Assembly (NCBI RefSeq): GCF_027409185.1
Contig: NC_084465.1
Span: 27,135,864-27,199,863, forward strand
Origin: Cynocephalus volans
Taxonomy: Eukaryota; Chordata; Mammalia; Dermoptera; Cynocephalidae
Direction of reading: 5' to 3'
Length of the DNA: 64,000 nucleotides
The notes under the pieces were generated by a model that worked only from the letters and a program-made list of their open reading frames with translations, was not told the DNA's origin and did not search any database. Below are positions 10,992 to 21,495 of the stretch, piece after piece; position 1 is the first letter of the stretch, and every line of letters starts with the position of its first letter. The translations under genes were made by a program, and so were the position numbers.

Positions 10992-11244
10992 TGTAAGAAC
11001 CCAAATGCCCCAAGGGATCACACCCTGATCACATAAGCCCTTCTCAGCGCATTCTCCTTCCCGCCGGTGCGAATCGCAGGCCAATCAGCTCCCCACCAAG
11101 CCCCATGCGGTATGCTAAGTAGGGATTGTATTTTAAGCCAATCAGCCCTCCCTAAAAGCCCTATATATATGTGTGTGTGCTGCCTAATAAACGAGCTCTT
11201 TCTGGTGGATCTGGATCGTCAACTGGTGTCGACTCGTCCTTTCA
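10992..11244 (+). repeat. ERV1 3' LTR
   Basis: It is 253 bp, starts TGTAAGAACCC right after a purine run and ends CCTTTCA. TATA and AATAAA motifs match the 5' copy. A short block present in the 5' copy is missing and a few bases are inserted after AATAAA. The next base begins unrelated sequence, the gag start of a second, inverted provirus. Confidence 0.92.
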
Positions 11245-11468
11245 GGTGGGAAGCTTTAACGAGACCCATTGCATAATCAACCAGTGACCAACTTGATCCC
11301 AAATTTTCATGCCAAGGTTCCCTTCCTTGATGTATCAAGGACATGGTTGTTTAATATCCACTAACAGTTTAACAAGCTGCCATTCAGTTACTTACAGCCT
11401 GCTGCTTTAAGGAGACATAGGAGTTGTAATGTATGTTCAGTCTCCCCTTTCATTAACGAATTATCCAT
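11245..11468 (-). pseudogene. ERV2-like gag matrix fragment
   Basis: Starting at an ATG read from 11,468 downward, the translation is MDNSLMKGE, then LLCLLKAAGCK, then after a one-base slip VTEWQLVKLL. Next come a stop replacing the Trp of a CPW motif and KIWDQVGHWL. The pattern of a short helix, CPW, an acidic/glycine turn and W(D/E)xVG matches the matrix start of betaretrovirus-like Gag. One frameshift and one stop are visible in 75 codons. The fragment ends at the junction with the ERV1 LTR. Confidence 0.68.
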
Positions 11469-11684
11469 ATTTTAAAGGTAAAGAAAACAAAAAAATATCT
11501 CCGGGGTTGAAAAAGACCTAACTTTGACCTGCCGCGGGCGTGCAGTCTCTAATCGAAAGCCACCTGTGATTCCCTTACCGGGATGTGATGCGTTTCCCTT
11601 ATTAGGGACTCCCTTGCTGGGATGAATTGGACGTCCTATTCCTCTCCAGTGCTTGGCAGGTCAGTCTCGGATCCATGGAGAACG
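11469..11684 (-). other. ERV2 leader
   Basis: Untranslated sequence between primer site and gag, with short repeated GGGA(A/G)(T/A)C-type blocks around 11,560-11,630. Confidence 0.55.
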
Positions 11685-11702
11685 TCCTCACACGGGGCAC
11701 CA
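11685..11702 (-). promoter_or_regulatory. Primer binding site, elongator tRNA-Met type
   Basis: Two bases beyond the LTR on the - strand reads TGGTGCCCCGTGTGAGGA. This is the complement of the 3' 18 bases of elongator tRNA-Met including CCA. Confidence 0.8.
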
Positions 11703-11704
11703 CT

Positions 11705-12404
11705 TGTTACACTTTCCTCTGTGTAACTGAGACGGAGAAAAGAGAAAGAATTCACTCAAAACACAATCAATGAGGACTGGAGGGACTGCCACCCATCAGG
11801 GGAGCAGCCCCGATCCAAAATCAGCCTCTCTTTTTATCGGCAAGACAAGGAAGTTTCACAAGAAAAATCAGTGGATTCAATCATCAAAGTAGGACATAAG
11901 ACATGGGCAGTGTTACAAAAGTTGTCCATGGCTAAGCATAGCTTAACAATGGAAACTAGTAACATCAGTAAATTAAAGTGACATTCCAAAGTACAATTAG
12001 TAAAGAGCTCTTTACAATTAGTAAAGAGCTAAATTGGTCAAACTGGCTCCTTATCTAAAGTATGACCTCTCCTTAAACAAAAATTCACTCTTATGATAAA
12101 ATCTAAATACAATTATCAGCTAAAGTTTCCCCCAACAGACAGCTTGCCCCTAGCAAACATTTTTTCCACAACTTTCCCTTCAGCAATTCTTAACAGAACC
12201 GGTATGACAACTACCTGTCATCTCTAAAATAATTAAAGTATACAATCCCATACCTAACCAGCGATTAAGAGTTGATTAGATGGGCTTTGGCCACACTATC
12301 TATGGGCTGTGGCCCCCTGTCCGAGGGCTTTTGCCTCATACATGCATTTACCTAAAAACCTTATTCTAAAATCAAATGAGAATCACAATTTCTAACCCAC
12401 TACA
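11705..12404 (-). repeat. ERV2-type LTR (about 700 bp)
   Basis: On the - strand it runs from TGTAGTGGGTTAG to GTGTAACA. It has a TATA-like GATAAAAAG about 130 bases before its 3' end. It shares several motifs with the LTR at 3,546-4,185, for example AATGTTTGCTA(A/G)GG and TGGAATGTCACTTT. Confidence 0.72.
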
Positions 12405-13310
12405 GTATAAATCTTCATGACTTTGAATTTGGCAAAGAATTCTTAAATATGACAGTAAAAGCATGAGCAGCAAAAGAAAAAATAGATAATTGGACTTCAT
12501 CAAAATTTAGAACTTTTTGATCCCCGTACTGGCCAGCTGCCAGAAAAAAAAAATTCTTTTTTAAACTTTTGTGCTTCATAGGACACCATCAAGATAGTGA
12601 AAAGAGGAAGAGGGAGATGAGCGAGAAATTGGTTAATGGACACAAAAAATGGCTGTTTTGTAATGATGAATATGCTAATTATCATGTTTTAATCATCACA
12701 CATTGTACACAGGTGTTGATATTCAACTCTGTACCCCACAAATATGTACAATCAATTATGTTTCAATTATTAAAAAAAAATTGAAAAGAGAATGTACAGA
12801 ATGGGAGAAAATATTTGCAAATAATATACCTGATAAAGGACTTGAATCCAGAATATATAAGGAAGTAACAACTCAATAATACAAAGATAATAACCCAATT
12901 AAAAATGGGCAAAGTATCTGAATAGGAATGAAGAACTGATCCATACTTCAACATGGATGAACTTAGAAAACGTTATGCTAAATGAAAGAAGGCAGTCACA
13001 AGAGACTACACAGCTTATGATTCCATACATACGACATTGTGCAACCTGGAAATGTATGGACAGAGAAAGTAGATTAGTGGTTGTTTAGGGCTGGAGTAGG
13101 AAGAGGAGAGCAAGGGGAGATGGTGATAGCTAAAGGGGACAAGGTTTCTCCTAAGGTGAAATGAAAATGTTCTGAAATTGACTATGGTAATGGTTGCACT
13201 ACCTGTGAATATACTAAAAACCGCTGAATTGTACACTTTAAATGGGTGAATTGCATGATATGTAAATTATTTCACAATTCAACTGTTTAAGGGAAAAAAG
13301 GGGAATTTAT
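12405..13310 (+). repeat. L1 ORF2 end and 3' UTR (old), interrupted
   Basis: Starts ATAAATCTTCATGACTTTG and reads the standard order (GGACTTCATCAAAATTTAG, GAATGGGAGAAAATATTTGC) into a 3' UTR ending TTTCACAATTCAACTG. A 3'-end fragment of another L1 (about 12,600-12,780) and a SINE scrap sit inside. Confidence 0.78.
12519..12551 (+). repeat. SINE scrap (3' end of tRNA-like monomer)
   Basis: GATCCCCGTACTGGCCAGCT plus an A-run, nested in L1. Confidence 0.55.
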
Positions 13311-13424
13311 TAGAAAGATACGGACTCATGTAACCCAAGGGCAAGGACTGGGCCTGCTGGGCCCTCCCTGAACTCTGGCCAGAGCAGGGGTCCGCACAGT
13401 AAGGTCCCTAATTTGCAGTGTCAG

Positions 13425-13577
13425 CACCACCTGTACCCTCCTTAGGAAAGCAAATCCTTGGGCCACACAGCCTAGGCCTACTGCATCAGAAACTCTGGGG
13501 GCGGGACTAAGCAATGTGTGTTTTGACAGACCCTCTAGGTGATGGTGATGCATACTCAAGTTTGAGAATCACTGGCC
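13425..13577 (-). repeat. MER5-like hAT fragment
   Basis: Blocks CATCAGAAACTCTGGGGG and AAGTTTGAGAATCACTGG match the reverse of a MER5A-type MITE. Confidence 0.65.
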
Positions 13578-13981
13578 GAGAGCACTGTGGGGAGCAGGGA
13601 AGGTTTCTCTCACACCTCTGCTCTTTCTGAGTGTGCATTTCCTCTGTTGTTACACACAGGCTTTCTGCACTGTGCATTCTCCCCCGCAAGCCCCGATAGC
13701 CTTCATGGTAGAAAATGGCCACCAACAATTCTTAAATTAAAATCCCTTAGAGAACCAGCTAAATTGAGACTAGCATTCAGTTTCCAATTGCAAATTCTGG
13801 GGGAGGAACTCAGGTGATGTTCACCTTGTGTCAGTGACATCCTCAAGGTTGTTCCCAGTAGAAGCCTGAATGGAGGAAGGTTGGGCTGGGGAAGGCCAGA
13901 TCCCAGAAAAGGGGTGAAGGAGGCAAACAAAACAAAAAAAAAAACAATAGGTATCTTTTATGGGAGGCAATAGAAGAAAAT

Positions 13982-14091
13982 CTAGGGTGACCAGCCATCC
14001 TGGTTTGTCTGGACCTTTCCTAGATTTGGCACCAAAAATCTCAGGTCCTGGAAAACCCATCGGTCCTGAGCAAAGGAGAATTGGTCACCCA
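13982..14091. repeat. hAT-like MITE
   Basis: Inverted ends CTAGGGTGACCA and TGGTCACCCA enclose about 110 bp. Resembles short mammalian hAT MITEs. Confidence 0.5.
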
Positions 14092-14354
14092 GGGGCCACA
14101 GGGTGGTGAGAGGGAGGTGTGCTTTCATTCTTGGAGGGTGCATAGAAAGAAGAGGAGTTGATGAGACTCTCAACTAGGGTGCATTTGGAGATATTTGATG
14201 CATTTTTGGTTGTCACCATGACTGACTGGGTGTGTTAGTGACAGTTTGCAATGCTTGGGTCAAACCTGCATGAGGAAAAATTGCTTTGGCCCAAGTGCCA
14301 GTAGCTCTCCCACTGAAAAATTCTTCCGTAACAAAATGAAGGCATGACTATCAA

Positions 14355-14538
14355 CCCAGTCACATATTAGACTCAGCTGGGATCTTTAAACTACCTGGAG
14401 TGGAGCTCCAAACCTAGCCCCAGAGTTTCTGATTTAATTGGTCTAAGGAGGCACCCAGGCATTGGTATTTTTTAAAGTACCCCCCAGGTAATTTTGATGT
14501 GAGATTGGGTGGACAGCCAAGACTGAGAATCAGAGAAG
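14355..14538 (+). repeat. MER5-like hAT fragment
   Basis: CCCCAGAGTTTCTGATTTAA and GACTGAGAATCA blocks, opposite in orientation to the copy at 13,425. Confidence 0.62.
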
Positions 14539-15104
14539 GATGAATCACAGAAATTTGAGTCCAAGAAGATGAAGTATTTGGGCATTGGGGAAAAGAGGGA
14601 AATTGGAATGTCCAAGGGGGTAGAGAGATCTAGAGGACTGAAGGACAATGATCAGGGCTTTGGTTTTGCTCAGGGAAAAAGGCTCTGGGGTCTAGGTCTG
14701 GCAGCGTGGAACCACCCCAGATATACACTCAGTGTCTAATAAGCAGAGTGGCAGGGAAGGTGAGAGTCATAAATGGATCTAAATATCTAAATTCTTCAGG
14801 AAGCAAGAGGCGGCTGGTAATCACTTTGACCCTGAGATGTAGGTCGTGCGATGTAGCAGGGAGATGTAGGTCATGCGATAAGTGTGATAGTGGTTATGGG
14901 TGCGTGGCTGGTGGGGTAGCCAAACCTTTGGCCTGTTTGCTGTCTCAGTAACTCATTGAATATGCTGGTCCTCCAGTATTTCAAGAGGCTTTTGGTTTTG
15001 GTAAACATCTGTGAATTATTTCTAAATGTCTCAATAAGACCAGAAGTGACTGTTTGACTCTATATATTTGTCAAACTGTGTTAACTACTTTATAGTTGTT
15101 TACA
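14539..15104. other. Unassigned intergenic sequence
   Basis: Contains a short imperfect duplication around GATGTAGGTC(G/A)TGCGAT (14,837-14,880). No gene. Confidence 0.5.
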
Positions 15105-15305
15105 CTGAACCAGTTCCAAGGCACTTTCATATGATCTTATCTGGTCCTCCTTGTGTGTAGGATGGGTAGGTATTATGACTCCTTTTTGAAGGGGAATCCA
15201 GTTAGCTCAGGAAGGCAGTTACTTGGCTAGAGTCACATGGCTAGAAAGAAGTGATGTTGGGATTGGCACAAGGGGATCTGATTTTTAGGACAGCCCTCTT
15301 TCTAC
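15105..15305 (-). repeat. MIR element
   Basis: Reverse-type MIR order with GGCAGTTACTTGGCTAGAGT and CACATGGCTAGAAAG. Confidence 0.72.
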
Positions 15306-15510
15306 CACACCACGTGAGAGAGAGTTATTTTCCCCCTAGAGCCAGTGGTGCTTTTTTCATTCATGAGGGAAGAGCATTTGCTCATCAGCCTAGTTGTGCA
15401 ACAGTTTGGCCCACATCACTCCAGTGCCACTGCATTGCTTAATAAAGTAAAACTGGACCAAGTGTCAGTATATGGATATAATATGAATTATAAAAATTAA
15501 TCTTGTTGGG

Positions 15511-15680
15511 GTTGGCCCTGTGGCTCACTCGGGTAAGTGCGGTTCCGGTAACGCCGAGGCCACAGGTTCGGATTCTATATAGGGATGGCCGGTGCACTCA
15601 CTGGCTGAGCGTGGTGTGGACCACACCAAGTCAAGGGTTGTGATCCCCTTACCGGTCAATAAAAAAAAAAAAAAAAAAAA
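15511..15680 (+). repeat. Dimeric tRNA-derived SINE
   Basis: Full dimer with A-tail and an 18 bp duplication AAAATTAATCTTGTTGGG on both sides. Confidence 0.92.
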
Positions 15681-15933
15681 AATTAATCTTGTTGGGAGAA
15701 AGATACTTTTCCGCCTCCTCTACATGTGGCTTCCAAAGAGAGAAACTCAAGACAGGAAGGAAGACTTTGCGAGTGATAAAGGATGAGGGTTTGGGGTGGC
15801 TTGGTGGTATCTGTAAAGCTACATGACTATGCCAGTTGTCGGATTGAGGCAATAGCTATGCTAATTGTATGGCTAGGCATTTCATAACTAAAGCCAAAAC
15901 ATTTCACTATTTTAGTTATACTAAGTTTCCGTT

Positions 15934-16371
15934 TGTATTGTCAAGGCGAGCGCTCAGACTCTTCAAACCCAGCTGGGTCACCAGACCCCTCACACACAGG
16001 TCCACGCTAGGTAATTGGGAAAGATCCTGGGAGCCGTTGGCAGACAACATGAGCTCAGTCCTCAGCAGCAGCAGCTTATAGCAGCCTCCAGCAGCAGTGG
16101 AGGTGGCCTCCCAGAGGGTCCCGGGGGCTCTGGCAGCAACAGCTTGCAGCAACAGCCTCCAGCAGCAGTAGCAGCCTCCCTGTGGCCCGCCCCCAGGATG
16201 TCCCGGGGGGCAGGGGGAGTGGGCGCTGTGGATCAGAGCCACTCGTCCTTTATACTTAAGTCCATAACCCAGGGCACCTGGGTGCACATGTGCAATTACA
16301 TTAGACAACAACCAAGGAACACCTGGGTGCACGTGCATATTTATATCAAATGCTCGGCAAGATTCTGAACA
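15934..16371 (-). repeat. GC-rich LTR-like segment with CAG-type repeats
   Basis: On the - strand it runs TGTTCAGAATC to GACAATACA. It has a TATA-like TATAAAG at about 16,245 and a repeated block CACCTGGGTGCAC (16,276 and 16,320). Imperfect CAG/GCA triplets fill 16,056-16,170. The TG...CA ends and TATA suggest a solo LTR, but no target duplication is seen and I cannot name the family. Confidence 0.45.
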
Positions 16372-16375
16372 TCTA

Positions 16376-16567
16376 GGGCTGGCCGGTGGCTCACTCGGGA
16401 GAGTGCGGTGCTGCTAACACCAAGGCCCCGGGTTTGGATCCCATATAGGGATGGCCGGTTCGCTCACTGGCTGAGCGTGGTGCTGACAACACCAAGTCAA
16501 GGGTTAAGATCCCCTTACCGGTCATCTTTTAAAATAAATAAATAAATAAAATAAAATAAAATAAAAT
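16376..16567 (+). repeat. Dimeric tRNA-derived SINE
   Basis: Full dimer followed by an AAATA-rich tail. Confidence 0.92.
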
Positions 16568-16619
16568 ATAAGTAATCATTATAAAGAAAAAATTCAAATC
16601 ATATAAACTGTATTAAGGT

Positions 16620-16800
16620 ATTCAATAAAATTTTTTTGTGCCTACCATATATGCCAGGCACCATTCAAAGCACTGGGAATGTGGCAGTGACCAACACAAA
16701 GTCCTTGTCCGCATGGGGCTTACGCTTTAACGGAGGGAATAGCAAAAAACATAAAAAACTATGGAATGGGTCAAGTTATGATAAGCGCTGTGAAGAAAAA
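16620..16800 (+). repeat. Old mammalian interspersed repeat (L2/MIR-like)
   Basis: TGTGCCTACCATATATGCCA and CATGGGGCTTACGC blocks are typical of ancient shared mammalian repeats. Family uncertain. Confidence 0.5.
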
Positions 16801-16931
16801 CACAAGAAAGTATAAACCGCTCAAAATCCCATCACCAGAGATAACCGTCATTACCATTCTGTTGAACGTTCTTTTCAAATACCTCTCTCTGCCTATATAC
16901 AAATATAATATAAATATGTTTTCATATCTAT

Positions 16932-17023
16932 GTTTTTTTTTTGCTGACTGTACAGGGATTGAACACCGGATCTTGGTGTTATCAGCACCATGCTCTAACC
17001 AACTGAGCTAACTGGCCAGCGCA
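16932..17023 (-). repeat. Monomeric tRNA-Ile-type SINE
   Basis: T-run, then GGGATTGAACACCGGATC and AACTGAGCTAACTGGCCAGC. Confidence 0.82.
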
Positions 17024-17365
17024 GCAATGGGTATTTTTACATGCTGACTTTAACCTGTTTCTTTTTCCAATAATATTTCTCAAACATCTTTTTATGTCAA
17101 TAAATAAAAACTGACATGATTTTTTTCCAGTTCTGAATATTTTTAATTTTGAAAATTTCAAAAATACCAAAATACAGAGAGAACGGTATAGTAAACACAT
17201 TTATTTATCCCCTATAAAAATTGTTAACATTTTGCCATATTTGCTTTATCTTTTTTTTTTTTTTTTTGCTACGTATGTTAAACTCATATAAGGACATCAT
17301 GAACATCTTACCTGTTCATCATTTCCGCCCCAGCTAGTAGACGGTCATTCAATTCTGACACGTTT

Positions 17366-18020
17366 TACATGGAGTTAGTATCAGACTCCACAGGTTTAAG
17401 GACTCAGTCCTCCACAAGACTGCCCTTACTTCAGATGTCAGCCTCACTTCTTGGGATCCCCAGGCCATCTGCACTTCTGACCAACTGGCTGAAAATTCAG
17501 GGTTCCCACAGCCTCCTCATGTTCAATAATTTGCTAGAAGGACTCACAGAACTCAGGAAAGTGCTGTACTTATGATGAAAGTTTTATTATAAAGGACATA
17601 CATTGGTTGAGGTCTGGGAGGAAGGCAGAGCTTTTATGTCCTCTCATGGAATCAGGGAACGTCATCCTCCTGGCACATCTGTTTACCAACCAGGAAGTGC
17701 CACGGCGCTTCAATGTTCAGAGTTTTTGTCAGTGTTTCATTATGTAGGCATAATTGACTAAATCATCAGCCACATGGTTGAGCTCATCTCCAGCTGCTCT
17801 TCCTTTATGGAGTTCCTCTGAGAGTTCCCCTGGGAACTCTGGCCCAAAGTTTCAGCCCTCTAATCATGTGGTTGATATTTCTGAAGCTATCTAGGGGCCC
17901 ACCAAGAGTTACTTTATTACCATAACAAAGTCATTGCTATCACTTTAGAAATTCCAAGGTTTTGAGGCACTGTACCAGGAATTGGTGACAAAGACGAGAT
18001 ATATTCTTTATTATATCACA
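17366..18020 (-). repeat. ERVL-type LTR (MLT2-like)
   Basis: Shows AATTTGCTAGAAGGACTCAC, CATTATGTAGGCATAATTGA and GAAGCTATCTAGGGGCC, and ends TTATTATATCACA, in the order of MLT2 LTRs. Confidence 0.75.
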
Positions 18021-18541
18021 TCACCCCTAAATACTTTAGTATATATCTCTAAATATATAAGGACATTTTCGTATATAACCACAATACCATTATCATATGT
18101 AACAAAATGAACAATAATTTTTTCTGCTTTATATTCAATGGTTGCTTAGTATGTACTGTATGTATACATCCTAAGGATTTTTTTTTTTACCCTAGGATTC
18201 TTAATCAGTTACCTCTTGATGGACATTGAGGATGTATTTATTTTTCCACTAGGGCAATGTTCATCCCAGTATGGGATGAACATTCTTATGCATACACCTT
18301 TTTATCCTATAAGTGTCCCTGAGAATATTATGACTGCTTGTTCCCAGCAGAGAGCCATAAAATCCAGTCCAAAGGTATTGTCTTCTAGTGAAGCACAACA
18401 TATCCACATGCCTGATGTGGTCAGTGTGACTTTGCCTAACTTTTATTATCACCTGTATGCCAAAGAAGTCTGATGTTACCTGATTCTTTGGGTGAGGATG
18501 AGGGCCTTCCAGCTCTCCAGGCCAGTGGAGATAATGGCAGC
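18021..18541. other. Unassigned intergenic sequence
   Basis: AT-rich, with a small inverted repeat (TTCATCCCAGTATGGGATGAA near 18,258). No gene. Confidence 0.5.
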
Positions 18542-18850
18542 TGCTATGAATTGAATTGTGTCCCCCCAAAATTCATATGTTGATGCTCTAACCCCCAATG
18601 TGATAGTGTCTGGAGATAGGATCTTTAGGAGGTAATTAAGGTTAAGTGAGGTCATAATGGCAAGGCCCTAATCCAATAGGACAGTGGCCTTCCAAGAAGA
18701 CGCAGCAAGAAGGCAGCCATCTGCGAGCCAAGGAGAGAGCCCTCATCAGAACCTGACCATGCTGGTACCCTGATCTCAGACTTGCAACCTCCAGAACTGT
18801 GAGAAAATAGTTTTTGCAGTCTGTGGTATTTTGTTATGTCAGCCAGCAGA
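18542..18850 (+). repeat. MaLR LTR (MLT1/MST-like)
   Basis: Starts TGCTATGAATTGAATTGTGT and includes AATCCAATAGGACAGTGGCC and the terminal GGTATTTTGTTATGTCAGCC. Confidence 0.82.
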
Positions 18851-19288
18851 GTATTCATTGAAACTCTTAATGGTAGTGACAGAAAATCAATTTGAATTAG
18901 CTTAGGAAAAAAAGAATATCCTTTCAAGGAACTCCAGGAAGGTTGAACAACCCAAACAAGAAAAGAATGAGTGTGGGGGTAAAACCACTGGCCTCTGCCA
19001 CACTGCCTTCGACACTTCTCCCCAAAGGGCAATGGCTCACCTCACCCTGGGTTTTTTGTTTGTTTTGTTTTTAGTTTATTTTCACCCTGGGGTTTGCAGG
19101 ATGGGTGGGGTGTGTGTGTCACAGGGAAAGAGAAGAGAATTAAGCAGGACTCTTTGGGGCTACAACCTATGCTTATTGTAACCTGAGGCTTGCCACAGGT
19201 CATAAGACCATCCCATGGCAGATCTAAGATTCTATGGAAGTTCTCATGACAGCAGCTGCATGGAACTTAAGTGCTGAGATACAGCCTT
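18851..19288. other. Unassigned intergenic sequence
   Basis: No gene or clear repeat. Confidence 0.45.
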
Positions 19289-19434
19289 CTTTTTTTTTTT
19301 TTTTTTTTGTCTTTTTCGTGACCAGCACTCAGCCAGTGAGTGCACCGGCCATTCCCATATAGGATCCGAACCTGCAGCGGGAGCGTTGCCGCGCTCTCAG
19401 CGCCGCACTCTCCCCAGTGCGCCACGGGCTCCGC
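19289..19434 (-). repeat. tRNA-derived SINE, second subfamily
   Basis: Head GGGC(C/G)GAGCCCGTGGCGCAC type and tail ending GTCACGAAAAA..GAC. Its left tRNA-like half differs from the common dimer. Confidence 0.8.
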
Positions 19435-19496
19435 CCTGGCCTTCAACTTTGGGTAAGCTCACCACTAGAGAGTAAAAGAAACCCTCATCCTCTCTT

Positions 19497-19558
19497 CTTT
19501 TTTTTTTTTTTTTTTTTTTTGTGGCTGGCCTGTATGGGGATCTGAACCCTTGACTTTG
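19497..19558 (-). repeat. Truncated tRNA-derived SINE
   Basis: T-run plus GTGGCTGGCCTGTATGGGGA, then unrelated sequence. Confidence 0.6.
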
Positions 19559-20735
19559 GTTCATCTTCACTTCTTTCCTTCAGAAAATCTACCTTCTTGC
19601 TTAAAGAAGCATATTTCATTTGCTTGTAGGAGGAAGGAGTGGGGACCCTTTCTGTTTGCAATGGTGGGGTTGGGCCCCTTACACTTTTCATCAGAGTTCA
19701 GTTTTCCCAGTGTGGCCAGCCATTATGCCTAAGGACAAAAGTTACAGTGGTTTTGGTATTTAGAATATTTCATATATTTCTGATATTTTATTTCAAATTT
19801 CTTATTCTAACAATATTTAACCTCTCTGGAGTTTTTATTTGATGGTGCTTAAAGATGCTCCCAGTATCTTTACAGTACATTCTCCTTGTTCTTTGCCTTC
19901 TTCTGTCAGAAAGGACTACTTCCCAGCTTCTACTTACTCTGCCAATCCTTTGAATAGCATTTATCTGCAGAGCCCTGCCCTGAGCCATCACCCCCCTGGC
20001 TCTTCTCAATCACACTTTTGTCTTCAGCCACCAACTAGAAACTGAGAACTCTCAAGTCCGCGTCTTCGACCCAGTCCCTGGGCTTCAGCTCCACACATGC
20101 TGCAAACTACTGGCCTTGGCTGTCTAGTAAGTGCCTCAATATTCAAAACGGCTAAGATTGAATTCCTTATCTTCACCTTTGCACCCCTCCCCATTACCGT
20201 AAAAGCTGTTTCTTCTTCTGGGTTCCATATCTCAGAAGCCTGGATTCTTCCACCCTGCAACTCAATCACCATATCAAACCTCTTCCTCCTAAATTCATCT
20301 TACATCTCTCTGTCACCATTCCTCCTGCCAACACCTTGCTTTAGGCCACCATCACTCCTCACCAGGATTATTATAACAGTTTCTTTTTTTTTGGGTGCTG
20401 GCCGGTATGGGGATTGGAACTCATGATCTTGGTGTTACCACGCTCTCCCACGTGAGCTAACCAGCAAGCCCTAGTGTAGACATCTTTTAGCCTTCAGAGT
20501 ATAACATTTTTCTCTTGCCTCCAGGCTTTCACGTTTGTTGCCTCTGCCTAGAATACTTGCTGTTTACCTACTTACTTTCCATTCATCTATCAATCTCGTC
20601 TCAGTTTAGATGTAATTTCTCCAGGTGGTGTTCCTAATACTCCCACTCTGGGTTAGGTGTTACCTCTATTAGTTTTTTTTTTTTAACTGTTGGCAAAATA
20701 TCTGTGTGATATTTTAATAATCCCTAATCGTAAAA
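19559..20735. other. Mostly unassigned sequence, possible old repeat
   Basis: Pyrimidine-rich stretch resembling ancient interspersed sequence, containing one SINE at 20,384-20,471. No spliceable gene model. Confidence 0.4.
20384..20471 (-). repeat. Monomeric tRNA-derived SINE
   Basis: GGTGCTGGCCGGTATGGGGA to GAGCTAACCAGCAAGCCC. Confidence 0.78.
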
Positions 20736-20877
20736 CTTAAGTAACAGTTTTATTGAAATATAATTCACACACCATAAAATTCATCCTTCTAAAGTATGCA
20801 ATTCAATGATTCTTAGTATGTTCACAAGGCTTTGTGACCATCATCACTATCTAATTCCAGAACATTTCATCACCACG

Positions 20878-21297
20878 TGATGTAGTTTGGATGTGTTGTC
20901 CCCTCCGAAACTCTTGTGGAAATTTGATCCCCAATGTGGCAGTGTTAGAAACTGATTGAGTCATGGGGGCAGATCCCTCATGAATGGATTAGTGCTCTCT
21001 TGGTGGGGGCAGTAATGAGAGAGTTCTCACTCTATTAGTTCCCACGAGAGCTGGTTGTTTATAGGACCCTGGCATCTTTTCTCTCTCTCTCTCTTTCTCT
21101 CTCTGTCTCACTTCCTCTCACCACGTGATCTGCTTGTACCTGCCAGCTGCCTGTCACTTTCCATCATGAACAGAAGCAGCCTGAGGCCCATGCCAGATGC
21201 AGCTGTCCCAGAATCGTAAGCCAAATAAACCTCTGTTCTTTATACATTACCCAGTTTCAGGTATTTCTGTTATAGCAACACAAAATGGACTAAAACA
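20878..21297 (+). repeat. MaLR LTR (THE1/MST-like), complete
   Basis: 420 bp from TGATGTAGTTTGGATGTGTT to GGACTAAAACA. 5 bp duplication CCACG/CCACA at 20,873 and 21,298. Confidence 0.88.
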
Positions 21298-21495
21298 CCA
21301 CAAAAGAGAAGCCCCCTATCCATTAGCAGTCTTTCCCCATACCCCCTCCTCTTGGCAAACACTAATCTACTTTCTGAGTAGAGTTTTGCTTATTCTGGAC
21401 ATTTCATGTAAGTGGAATCAAACAATATGTGGCCTTTTGCATCTGTCTGCTTTCACTTAGCATAATGTTTTCAAAGTTCATCTATGTTGTAGCAT

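Larger units (their letters stand above)
4762..11244 (+). mobile_element. ERV1 (gammaretrovirus-like) provirus, decayed
   Basis: A 6.5 kb element with two related LTRs, primer site, gag, protease, pol remnants, env remnants and polypurine tract, all on the + strand. Gag and protease share one frame separated by a stop, as in gammaretroviruses. The envelope transmembrane part has a C-X6-CC motif. Two CCHC knuckles in gag and a tRNA-Phe-type primer site recall the ERV-F/H branch; this is family knowledge and not an alignment. Pol lacks most of reverse transcriptase and env lacks most of the surface subunit, so the element cannot encode a working virus. No matching target-site duplication flanks it (TATG before, GGTG after). 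Confidence 0.9.
11245..12404 (-). mobile_element. 5' end of a second provirus (betaretrovirus-like, ERV2)
   Basis: Read on the - strand: an LTR (12,404 to 11,705), a tRNA-Met-type primer site, a leader, and the first part of gag. It stops abruptly at the end of the ERV1 3' LTR. The rest of gag, pol, env and the other LTR are absent. On its LTR side it interrupts a + strand L1 that resumes at about 12,405. Confidence 0.75.

Noticed and set aside
16015..16368. 117-codon + strand ORF rich in Gln, Ser and Ala
   Set aside because: It comes from the CAG-type triplet tract in a GC-rich LTR-like block; no splice signals, no recognisable domain, and the opposite strand is equally open.
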